Source: Prevotellaceae bacterium (GTDB lineage: Bacteria > Bacteroidota > Bacteroidia > Bacteroidales > Paludibacteraceae). Taken from it: a stretch of DNA of 12,425 bases. The notes under the pieces are model-generated. The model saw only the letters and a list, made by a program, of their open reading frames with translations, was not told the origin of the DNA and made no database searches. This document shows, one piece after another, positions 1 to 5,058 of this stretch. Position 1 is the stretch's first letter. Every line of letters starts with the position of its first letter. The position numbers and the translations under genes are program-made. The stretch covers positions 1 to 12,425 of the forward strand of contig JAITNR010000036.1 of the NCBI GenBank assembly GCA_031290375.1. Reading direction: 5' to 3'.

Positions 1-305
1 GCAGGTAAAGCTTGACGTACAGCTTGGGCAGGATGCTCTACTTTCTTCTTGCGCTCGTAGGTGATGGTTTCTTTCTGTGCTTCCTCGACCTGCTTTTCTT
101 CGGGTAATTGTTCCATGCCTTCAAAGGCTATTGGAAGCTGATTGGGGTCTTGGGTGATGAATCGTTCCGAGGAACGTCCGAAAAGTGTCCGGCGAAGATA
201 TAAGAGTTCATCCTTGAGCTTTTCGTTCAGGGACAACAAGCGCTCGACTTCCTTTTTTAAGGACTCGTTCTCTTTTACAAGTGCTTTTTGTTGAACTGTT
301 TCCAT
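1..305 (-). CDS. tnpC: IS66 family transposase TnpC, N-terminal part (runs off window)
   Basis: This is the start of the DDE transposase of the IS66 element; about 101 codons are visible from the ATG at 305-303. The N-terminus is a charged, leucine-containing helix (roughly residues 8-40) that should form the leucine-zipper-like coiled coil of the family. It is followed by LRRTLFGRSSERF at about residues 44-56, the conserved IS66 N-terminal motif. A glutamate- and lysine-rich linker follows, and then the frame leaves the window. The zinc-finger and catalytic DDE domains lie outside. The ATG lies 51 bases after the tnpB stop. A TATCTTTA sequence (minus strand, 317-310), one base from the Bacteroidota -7 consensus, ends just 4 bases before the start codon, which is too close for a conventional leader. 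Confidence 0.95.
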   Translation of the reverse strand, partial: METVQQKALVKENESLKKEVERLLSLNEKLKDELLYLRRTLFGRSSERFITQDPNQLPIAFEGMEQLPEEKQVEEAQKETITYERKKKVEHPAQAVRQALP

Positions 306-356
306 GCTTTAAAGATACAAAAAAAAATTGAATCCGCCAAGAAAAAAAGCAACTAT

Positions 357-719
357 TTACCGCTTTTTTTTAATGTTTTCAAATCTTTTTTTATACCGTA
401 TTTTTTCCAGTGAAATGCCCTCTATCATCATTACTAAATCCGTCCATCCAAGATGAAAACTTTGGGTGGCTTTATCCAAAGCAGGCAGTGAAAAACGTCC
501 CCGTTCCAGCCGTTTGTGGTAAATCACTAATCCGCCCCTTTCCCAGTGAAGCAGTTTGATACTGGTACAGGGTTTATTCACAAAAATAAATACTTCCCCA
601 CTCAACGGGTCGCGACCCATTTCCCCGCGAACCACACCCGAAAGACGGTCGAAGCCTTTGCGCAAATCGCAGCTACCCGCACAAAGGTAATAACGCAACG
701 AATCATTTAAACTGAACAT
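357..719 (-). CDS. tnpB: IS66 family accessory protein TnpB (Orf2)
   Basis: A 120-residue protein of normal length for IS66 Orf2. Hallmarks are CDLRKGFDRLSG near residues 17-28, and GEVFIFVNK at 41-49 leading into IKLLHWERGGLVIYHKRLERG at about 54-74, the most conserved block of the family. TnpB is required together with TnpA and TnpC for IS66 transposition, but its biochemical role is not settled. Its ATG (719-717) overlaps the tnpA stop codon in a TAATG arrangement, which suggests translational coupling. The C-terminus is lysine-rich. The frame is intact. The identification is secure from the conserved block and the gene order. Confidence 0.97.
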   Translation of the reverse strand: MFSLNDSLRYYLCAGSCDLRKGFDRLSGVVRGEMGRDPLSGEVFIFVNKPCTSIKLLHWERGGLVIYHKRLERGRFSLPALDKATQSFHLGWTDLVMMIEGISLEKIRYKKRFENIKKKR

Positions 720-1081
720 TAAATCCGAATTTTTACTAAGCTGGTTAATTCTGTAATACTTATCCCTATACGATTCTTAAAGCGTAAGATTACCCCATGA
801 GGATAATGAATCTCAATAGCCACTGATGAGGCTTCGTCTCTAATCGGCGCCTCTATTTCTACCGGATATACTTTCTGCTTCTTTTCCTCCTCAATCGGAT
901 GGGAGACTCCCGGATGTTCCTGTAGATATCGCCGCCGCCAATTATAGAATTGCCATTCGGATACCCCGTGTTGCGTGTAGTAGGATTTGGCGCCAATGCC
1001 TCCTTGACGGTAATAGTCTGCTATCAGGTTATAGCCTTCCGCCTTACTCAATCTTGAAACGCTTGTTCTCTCTTTTTTCAT
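719..1081 (-). CDS. tnpA: IS66 family accessory protein TnpA (Orf1)
   Basis: A small basic protein of about 120 residues with a helix-turn-helix-like N-terminal half (roughly residues 12-55, including the GVSEWQFYNWRRRY stretch). Its C-terminal strand-rich end contains IEIHYPHGVILRF, typical of IS66 Orf1 proteins. I chose the ATG at 1081-1079. The frame stays open to a GTG at 1135, but that codon lies only 16 bases inside the IS end and upstream of a -7-like TACCTTTG (1105-1098, minus strand), so it would not be on a transcript from that promoter. An AAGGAG directly abuts the ATG, too close for a normal ribosome binding site. The stop codon overlaps the tnpB start by one base. Confidence 0.9.
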   Translation of the reverse strand: MKKERTSVSRLSKAEGYNLIADYYRQGGIGAKSYYTQHGVSEWQFYNWRRRYLQEHPGVSHPIEEEKKQKVYPVEIEAPIRDEASSVAIEIHYPHGVILRFKNRIGISITELTSLVKIRI

Positions 1082-1097
1082 CTCCTTATTTTTTTGA

Positions 1098-1105
1098 CAA
1101 AGGTA
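1098..1105 (-). promoter_or_regulatory. Putative -7 element for the IS66 operon
   Basis: The minus strand reads TACCTTTG, a full match to the Bacteroidota -7 consensus TAnnTTTG, 16 bases before the tnpA ATG at 1081. Transcription would begin about 10 bases before the start codon. No good TTTG (-33) box was seen upstream; the nearest T-rich stretch is TTTCCC. Confidence 0.5.
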
Positions 1106-1151
1106 GATGTTCTCTTTTAACTGGGAAAGATGCACTTCCCCGAATGCTTAC

Positions 1152-1381
1152 AATGCACACTCTATAATGATCTTTCATTTATAGATAATGCTTTGGCATG
1201 GAAAAATCTAACTGCCATAGTAAAAATAGAAGCAACCCGCCATAGCAAAAAAGAGAAGTGTGAAGGGAAAAAGACTCGATGCCGGATGGAATAATGATTA
1301 TTTATTGAAAATCCTAACTAATTAAGATGCGTTTGCCCTGGTTAGCCTGTAAAACAGTTTTTTTGTGTGAGAAATTTTTAG
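1152..1381. other. Spacer between IS66 end and eno promoter, no gene seen
   Basis: No convincing reading frame, tRNA or riboswitch is visible. Two imperfect direct repeats beginning GCCATAG followed by an A-run start at 1214 and 1239, 25 bases apart, and match over about 13 bases. A weak inverted repeat CTATAA/TTATAG spans 1162-1184. The region may be what remains of the eno upstream sequence after the IS insertion. Confidence 0.4.
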
Positions 1382-1389
1382 TAATTTTG
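1362..1389 (+). promoter_or_regulatory. Putative eno promoter
   Basis: TAATTTTG at 1382-1389 matches the Bacteroidota -7 consensus TAnnTTTG. TTTG at 1362-1365 is a candidate -33 box with a 16-base spacer, slightly short. The predicted leader to the eno ATG at 1420 is about 25 bases and has no recognisable Shine-Dalgarno sequence, as is common in this phylum. Confidence 0.65.
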
Positions 1390-1419
1390 CATAAATAAAT
1401 TTAATTAGAAGAACTAAAA

Positions 1420-2694
1420 ATGAGTAAAATAGCAAAAATTTATGCACGGGAAATACTTGATTCGCGTGGAAATCCGACAGTAGAAGTAGATGTAACGCTG
1501 GAATGTGGCATAATGGGACGTGCAGCCGTACCTTCGGGTGCATCAACAGGTGAAAACGAGGCACTGGAACTCAGAGACGGAGACAAGCAACGCTACGCAG
1601 GCAAAGGCGTGATTAAGGCAGTAGAAAACGTGAATAACACCATAGCACCGAGACTTGTCGGACAATGTGCCCTGCAACAACGCAAAATCGACCATCAAAT
1701 GCTTGAACTTGACGGCACAGCAAACAAGTCAAAACTTGGGGCAAACGCAATTCTTGGGGTTTCGCTTGCCGTTGCAAAAGCGGCAGCCAACTATCTTGAT
1801 ATACCACTCTATCGCTATATTGGAGGCACAAACACATTCGTTCTGCCCGTTCCAATGATGAATATCATTAATGGCGGCTCGCATTCCGATGCCCCCATTG
1901 CTTTTCAAGAGTTTATGATTCGCCCTGTTGGTGCAAAATCGTTTAAGGAGGGCTTGAGATGTGGTGCAGAAGTGTTTCACGCACTGAAAAAAGTGTTGCA
2001 CGACAGAGGATTAAGCACCGCTGTTGGTGATGAGGGAGGTTTCGCTCCCGCTCTTGACGGGACGGAAGATGCTTTGGAGTCGATTGTACAGGCAATAAAA
2101 AATGCAGGATACGAGGCAGGTAAGGATGTTACAATAGGGCTGGACTGTGCCGCTTCGGAGTTTTACAGCAACAGTGTTTATGATTATTCTAAATTTGAGG
2201 GTAAAAAAGGAGCAATACTTTCTCCAAAAGAACAGGTTGAATTTCTTGCTGACTTGGTTGCCAAATACCCGATTGACTCTATCGAAGACGGCATGAGCGA
2301 AAACGACTGGGACGGCTGGAAACTGCTTACCGACAAACTTGGGGAGAAAATCCAACTCGTAGGCGATGACCTGTTTGTAACCAACGTTGAATACCTGAAA
2401 AGAGGCATTGACAGCGGTTGTGCCAACTCAATTTTAATTAAAGTCAATCAAATAGGAACGCTTACCGAAACTTTGGATGCAATAGAAATGGCTCATCGTG
2501 CGGGCTATACATCGGTTATCTCGCATCGCAGCGGTGAGACCGAAGACTGTACCATTGCCGACATTGCTGTTGCCTCCAATTCGGGTCAAATCAAAACAGG
2601 CTCGCTGAGCCGTTCCGACCGCATGGCAAAATACAACCAACTGCTGCGTATAGAGGAAGAGTTGGGCAATTTGGCAGTATATGGATATAATTGA
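1420..2694 (+). CDS. eno: Enolase (phosphopyruvate hydratase)
   Basis: Cytoplasmic glycolytic enzyme that interconverts 2-phosphoglycerate and phosphoenolpyruvate. The 424-residue length is normal. The mobile loop SGASTG is at 39-44 and NGGSHSDAP at 151-159. By alignment from memory, the acid catalytic residues are Glu164 (FQEFMI) and Glu205 (GDEGGFAP). Magnesium ligands are Asp242 (GLDCAASEF), Glu289 (SIEDGM) and Asp316 (VGDDLF). The catalytic lysine is Lys341 in the signature ILIKVNQIGTLTET (338-351), and SHRSGETED (368-376) with Lys392 binds substrate phosphate. All key residues are present, so it should be active. The ATG at 1420 follows a consensus-type promoter, and the gene appears monocistronic, with hairpins just after the stop. 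Confidence 0.99.
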   Translation: MSKIAKIYAREILDSRGNPTVEVDVTLECGIMGRAAVPSGASTGENEALELRDGDKQRYAGKGVIKAVENVNNTIAPRLVGQCALQQRKIDHQMLELDGTANKSKLGANAILGVSLAVAKAAANYLDIPLYRYIGGTNTFVLPVPMMNIINGGSHSDAPIAFQEFMIRPVGAKSFKEGLRCGAEVFHALKKVLHDRGLSTAVGDEGGFAPALDGTEDALESIVQAIKNAGYEAGKDVTIGLDCAASEFYSNSVYDYSKFEGKKGAILSPKEQVEFLADLVAKYPIDSIEDGMSENDWDGWKLLTDKLGEKIQLVGDDLFVTNVEYLKRGIDSGCANSILIKVNQIGTLTETLDAIEMAHRAGYTSVISHRSGETEDCTIADIAVASNSGQIKTGSLSRSDRMAKYNQLLRIEEELGNLAVYGYN

Positions 2695-2699
2695 GAAAC

Positions 2700-2744
2700 T
2701 GCTTATTTACAATAAGCAAGTTGTTTAAGAATCCGTAGGATTTT
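2700..2744 (+). terminator. Two small hairpins after eno, possible terminator
   Basis: Six bases after the eno stop, TGCTTATT (2700-2707) pairs perfectly with AATAAGCA (2711-2718) around a 3-base loop. A second hairpin follows at 2728-2744, with core AATCC/GGATT around GTA, running into TTTT. Both are AU-rich and the T-tracts are short, so termination strength is uncertain. Confidence 0.45.
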
Positions 2745-2772
2745 CATATTAATAGAAATGCAGGCTCTCTTA

Positions 2773-2831
2773 AATGAACAATAAACAATGAATAATATAT
2801 CGTATGAGAAGTTTATTATTCATTGTTCATT
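2773..2831. repeat. Heptamer repeats in inverted orientation
   Basis: Three tandem heptamers TGAACAA, TAAACAA and TGAATAA (2775-2795) face two heptamers of the same family on the opposite strand (read TGAACAA, TGAATAA on the minus strand, within 2814-2831). Together they form an imperfect palindrome in which the left arm has one extra unit. The same heptamer recurs at 7893-7906 and 12127-12154. Confidence 0.65.
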
Positions 2832-2849
2832 GATATATATGCTCGACTA

Positions 2850-2857
2850 TAAATTTG
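2850..2857 (+). promoter_or_regulatory. Putative -7 element for the DUF2400 gene
   Basis: TAAATTTG matches TAnnTTTG. A TTG at 2830-2832 gives a 17-base spacer as a weak -33 candidate. The leader to the GTG start at 2955 would be roughly 90 bases. Confidence 0.4.
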
Positions 2858-2954
2858 CCATGTCCCATAGACACTAAACATCTGAAAGTCTTTGTTTCTA
2901 TTCCTAAATCTAATGATATTAATTTATTGAGAATTAATCAAGAAAAATATAACA

Positions 2955-3728
2955 GTGCACAATATAAAACAAACCTTAAATAAATACGTTGAAACATTTA
3001 ATACAGAGGTATTTATAGAGAACGACCCGATACAGATTCCGCACGGATTTTCAAAAAGAGAAGACATTGAAATTGCGGGTTTTCTGGCTGCTACCATCGC
3101 GTGGGGGCAACGTAAAAGCATCATCAATAACGCAAAAAGGCTAATGGAAATGATGGAAAATTCTCCATATCTATTTGTTACTCAGGCAAATAGTGCAACC
3201 GACTGGCAACCGATAAAAAAATTTGTACATCGTACTTTTAACGGCGAAGATTGCCTGTTCTTTCTTCATTCTCTAAGAAACATATATTTGAAACACAATG
3301 GATTGGAGACTGTTTTCACAAAAGGTTTTGAACGGGACAGCACAATTTTTGGAACACTGGCATATTTTCGTAAAATATTTCTGGAGTTGCCGCACGAAAA
3401 ACGTGTAGAAAAACATCTTTCGGATGTATCGCGCGGCTCAGCAGCAAAGCGGCTTAATATGTTTTTGCGGTGGATGGTGCGGCAAGACAGACACGGAGTG
3501 GATTTTGGGCTTTGGCAAAATATCCCCGCTGCTGCTTTGATGCTGCCACTTGATGTACATTCAAGTAGTATAGCTCGCAAATTGGGACTTCTCACACGTC
3601 CCCAAAACGACTGGAAAGCAGTGGAAGAAATCACCGCCGTCTTGCGTGAGTTTGACCCGCAAGACCCTGTAAAATACGACTTTGCCCTGTTCGGAATAGG
3701 AGTAAACAGGGTAACTCAACTTTCGTAG
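2955..3728 (+). CDS. DUF2400 / TIGR02757 family protein
   Basis: A 257-residue protein of a family (PF09674, TIGR02757) found mainly in Bacteroidota and of unproven function. Recognisable blocks are DPIQIPHGFSKREDIEIAG (24-42), AATIAWGQR (45-53), HRTFNGEDC (92-100), RLNMFLRWMVR (166-176), LPLDVH (197-202) with RKLGLLTRPQNDWKAVEE (208-225), and DPVKYDFALFGIGV (237-250). The start is GTG at 2955: the preceding in-frame stop is TGA at 2928-2930 and no ATG lies between. The last seven residues (NRVTQLS) differ from the aromatic ending I remember for relatives, but the length is normal. The IPAAALMLPLDVH to RKLGLL segment resembles the helix-hairpin-helix-aspartate region of HhH-GPD glycosylases. 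That is an inference, not an assigned function. No signal peptide is present. Confidence 0.9.
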   Translation: MHNIKQTLNKYVETFNTEVFIENDPIQIPHGFSKREDIEIAGFLAATIAWGQRKSIINNAKRLMEMMENSPYLFVTQANSATDWQPIKKFVHRTFNGEDCLFFLHSLRNIYLKHNGLETVFTKGFERDSTIFGTLAYFRKIFLELPHEKRVEKHLSDVSRGSAAKRLNMFLRWMVRQDRHGVDFGLWQNIPAAALMLPLDVHSSSIARKLGLLTRPQNDWKAVEEITAVLREFDPQDPVKYDFALFGIGVNRVTQLS

Positions 3729-3793
3729 TGAGTTAACCGTTTGAAAATAAACATATATGAATCGTATCTAATACCTAAATCACTTCCAAATAC

Positions 3794-3877
3794 CCGTCAT
3801 TGCGGGCTTGACCTGCAATCCCCTGTTTTTCAGCGACTTATTTAGAGGGGGATTGCGGGTCAAACCCGCAATGACGG
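3794..3877. repeat. Large REP-like palindrome, GTCATTGCGGG type
   Basis: A 30-base left arm (3794-3823) and right arm (3848-3877) are reverse complements except at two positions, around a 24-base loop. Each arm is itself a small palindrome: the right arm contains ATTGCGGGT facing ACCCGCAAT around CAA, a perfect 9-bp stem. The outer edge CCGTCATTGCGGG and inner edge GCAATCCCC define a repeat unit seen again at 3985-4013 and, with a different core, at 11327-11354. It is followed by a T-rich stretch and may also stop transcription of the upstream gene. Confidence 0.8.
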
Positions 3878-3984
3878 CACTTTTGTTACTTTTAGGTTAA
3901 ATATACGATATTAATTAAACATATAATGTAAAATATGATTTATACCGAAATGGAATAAAATAAGTCCGTCATACAAATTTATTT

Positions 3985-4013
3985 ACGTCATTGCAGGCTT
4001 TACCCGCAATCTC
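3985..4013 (+). repeat. Single copy of the GTCATTGCGGG-type repeat
   Basis: ACGTCATTGCAGGCTTTACC followed by CGCAATCTC matches the left arm of the palindrome at 3794-3823 with only a few substitutions. No opposing arm follows, so this is a half-element. Confidence 0.7.
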
Positions 4014-4086
4014 ATTTTATCACAATTTTTATGTAGTCCGTTTTAAATATCTCTTGGTATTATTATTATTGTTGACATACAAATAA

Positions 4087-4124
4087 TTCGTAATTGAAAA
4101 TTAAATTCAACTACGAATTACGAA
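4087..4124. repeat. Inverted repeat TTCGTAATT/AATTACGAA
   Basis: A perfect 9-bp inverted repeat (4087-4095 and 4116-4124) around 20 AT-rich bases. It looks like an interspersed intergenic repeat or hairpin rather than an operator, because both flanking genes end here. Confidence 0.5.
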
Positions 4125-4143
4125 AAGACGGCACAAATGCGGT

Positions 4144-4160
4144 GGCGTATAGCATACGCC
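4144..4160. repeat. Compact hairpin GGCGTAT/ATACGCC
   Basis: A perfect 7-bp stem around a 3-base loop (AGC), 27 bases beyond the end of the minus-strand lipoprotein gene. No T-run follows on either strand, so a terminator role is doubtful; it may be another small intergenic repeat. Confidence 0.5.
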
Positions 4161-4187
4161 CTCAGGCTAAAACGTTTTTATGTAACT

Positions 4188-4676
4188 TTATTTTCCAAAC
4201 ATGTTAAATAAAGTTGATAATGTGTTTGTTACAGTTGTAGCAGTGCTGCTATTTACCGTTCCGTTACCTGTTGATGCCTGAGCAATGTTGCCAAAATTCA
4301 ACCCTGTTAAAGTGTCGATTATGCTGCTTGCATTACTCTGTGTTACGTTTTGTTGCGATCCAACCACTGCTCCCTGTACAAACTGTCCATAGAAGGTTTT
4401 GTTTGAGAGGTTTTGCTTGATAACAGTTACACTTGTTGATAACTGCATAAGTTGCAATAAAGTGGTGGTGTTCTTAAAATCAATTTTATTCCCGTTCGAT
4501 TTGTACTGTGAATAGAGTCCCAACAGGGAACCGCCAAAAGACTGTCCTGTGGTGTACGCCGCAGAACTGGCGGTACTGCCTGACGATGATGTTGATGACG
4601 ATGACGTTGTGCCGCAGGCGGCAAATACGATAAAACCTGCCATTACCAAGGCTACTAAACTTAATTTTGCTTTCAT
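4188..4676 (-). CDS. Putative Ser/Thr-rich lipoprotein
   Basis: A 162-residue predicted lipoprotein of unknown function. The N-terminus is a type II signal peptide: a short basic start (MKAK), a hydrophobic core to about residue 19, and a lipobox-like FAAC with the acylated cysteine at residue 21. A low-complexity serine/threonine linker covers about residues 23-40. A conserved-looking region with QSFGGSLLGLYSQYKSNGNK follows at 45-64, then KNTTTLLQLMQLSTSV. The C-terminal third is again rich in Ser, Thr and Asn. The acidic residues after the cysteine that mark Bacteroidota surface-exported lipoproteins are absent, so it may stay on the periplasmic side; this is an inference. I faintly recall similar Bacteroidales lipoproteins but cannot name a family. 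It is divergent from nrdJ. Confidence 0.8.
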   Translation of the reverse strand: MKAKLSLVALVMAGFIVFAACGTTSSSSTSSSGSTASSAAYTTGQSFGGSLLGLYSQYKSNGNKIDFKNTTTLLQLMQLSTSVTVIKQNLSNKTFYGQFVQGAVVGSQQNVTQSNASSIIDTLTGLNFGNIAQASTGNGTVNSSTATTVTNTLSTLFNMFGK

Positions 4677-4792
4677 TTCTTTCTAAAATTTTTGTATATT
4701 CGTTAATAATTTTTATATTATGTTGCGACTTGTACATGCAAAAACCGTGCCTAAAATCACATTAATTTCAATGTATAATCATTTTATTTTTG

Positions 4793-4800
4793 CAAAAATA
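4793..4800 (-). promoter_or_regulatory. Possible -7 element for the lipoprotein gene
   Basis: The minus strand reads TATTTTTG, matching TAnnTTTG, but it lies about 117 bases before the ATG and no TTTG -33 box is visible at the right distance. In sequence this AT-rich a chance match is possible. Confidence 0.3.
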
Positions 4801-4942
4801 AATGATTTTTTTATCCGAGAAAAATCATGCAGAGTGACACATTAAGAAAGTCAGAAAAAAACACAAACAATTATTAAGCATGAAAAATATTTTTTGTTAA
4901 CTTTTTATTTTTTTATTTCAATAAAATATTGAATATTAAATA

Positions 4943-4959
4943 CTTAAATAATATTTAAG
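4943..4959. promoter_or_regulatory. Perfect 17-bp inverted repeat upstream of nrdJ
   Basis: CTTAAATA (4943-4950) and TATTTAAG (4952-4959) are exact reverse complements around a single A. The site lies about 55 bases upstream of the nrdJ -7 box. It has the form of a dimeric regulator's operator but is made almost only of A and T, so chance is a real alternative. Confidence 0.35.
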
Positions 4960-4975
4960 AAAATTTAACATCATA

Positions 4976-5000
4976 TTTTAGAAAAATAGTTTTTCTAAAA
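4976..5000. promoter_or_regulatory. Perfect 25-bp palindrome over the nrdJ -33 region, candidate operator
   Basis: TTTTAGAAAAA (4976-4986) and TTTTTCTAAAA (4990-5000) are exact reverse complements around TAG. The right half covers the place where a -33 box would sit for the -7 element at 5015-5022, about 20 bases downstream. A protein bound here would compete with RNA polymerase. No known regulator (including NrdR, whose usual box is ACACnATATATnGTGT-like) clearly matches. Confidence 0.45.
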
Positions 5001-5014
5001 CAATATTTTTTTTA

Positions 5015-5022
5015 TACCTTTG
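5015..5022 (+). promoter_or_regulatory. nrdJ promoter -7 element
   Basis: TACCTTTG matches TAnnTTTG exactly and is followed by a leader of about 30 bases to the ATG at 5059. No TTTG -33 is present; the -33 region is occupied by the palindrome at 4976-5000, which suggests the promoter may depend on or be controlled at that site. Confidence 0.7.
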
Positions 5023-5058
5023 CTGTCCAATTTTTATAAAAAATATTTAAGTAAAGTT

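Larger units (their letters stand above)
1..1151 (-). mobile_element. IS66-family insertion sequence, one end plus three genes (partial)
   Basis: The minus strand carries the standard IS66 gene order tnpA, tnpB, tnpC, with tnpC cut by the left edge of the window. The outer end can be placed at 1151: read on the minus strand the element begins GTAAGCATTCGGGGAAG, and IS66 elements characteristically start with GTAA. IS66 elements usually duplicate 8 bp of target, so AATGCACA at 1152-1159 is the predicted duplication. This cannot be confirmed because the other end is outside the window. All three reading frames seen here are open, so the copy may be intact. It sits about 230 bases upstream of the eno promoter and points away from eno. 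Confidence 0.9.
3729..4187. other. Repeat-rich gene-free gap between convergent genes
   Basis: This 459-base gap separates the DUF2400 gene (+) from the lipoprotein gene (-), so it lies between two 3' ends and has no need for promoters. It holds a large palindrome (3794-3877), a further copy of its core (3985-4013), a 9-bp inverted repeat (4087-4124) and a compact hairpin (4144-4160). No reading frame in it looks like a gene. The large palindrome and the last hairpin could act as terminators for the two converging transcripts. Confidence 0.6.
4677..5058. other. AT-rich divergent regulatory region between lipoprotein gene and nrdJ
   Basis: A very AT-rich 382-base gap from which both genes must be transcribed in opposite directions. 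It contains a possible minus-strand -7 box (4793-4800), two perfect inverted repeats (4943-4959 and 4976-5000) and the nrdJ -7 box (5015-5022). I saw no B12-box sequence or other sign of a cobalamin riboswitch, although nrdJ encodes a B12-dependent enzyme. Confidence 0.6.

Noticed and set aside
1322..1564. Minus-strand open frame across the eno promoter and start
   Set aside because: It overlaps the promoter and first codons of eno and has a low-complexity hydrophobic translation with no recognisable domain.
2011..2640. Several minus-strand open frames of 68-114 codons inside eno
   Set aside because: They are antisense shadows of a fully intact enolase and lack promoter or family signals.
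3700..3728. Possible frameshift at the C-terminus of the DUF2400 protein
   Set aside because: The last residues differ from the ending I remember for relatives, but total length is normal and the conserved part ends intact, so a frameshift is not supported.
3794..4013. CRISPR array
   Set aside because: The repeated units are palindromic, only partly alike, and not separated by regular unique spacers; no cas gene is present.
4677..5058. Cobalamin riboswitch in front of the B12-dependent reductase
   Set aside because: The leader after the -7 box is only about 30 bases, far too short, and no B12-box sequence was found in the whole gap.
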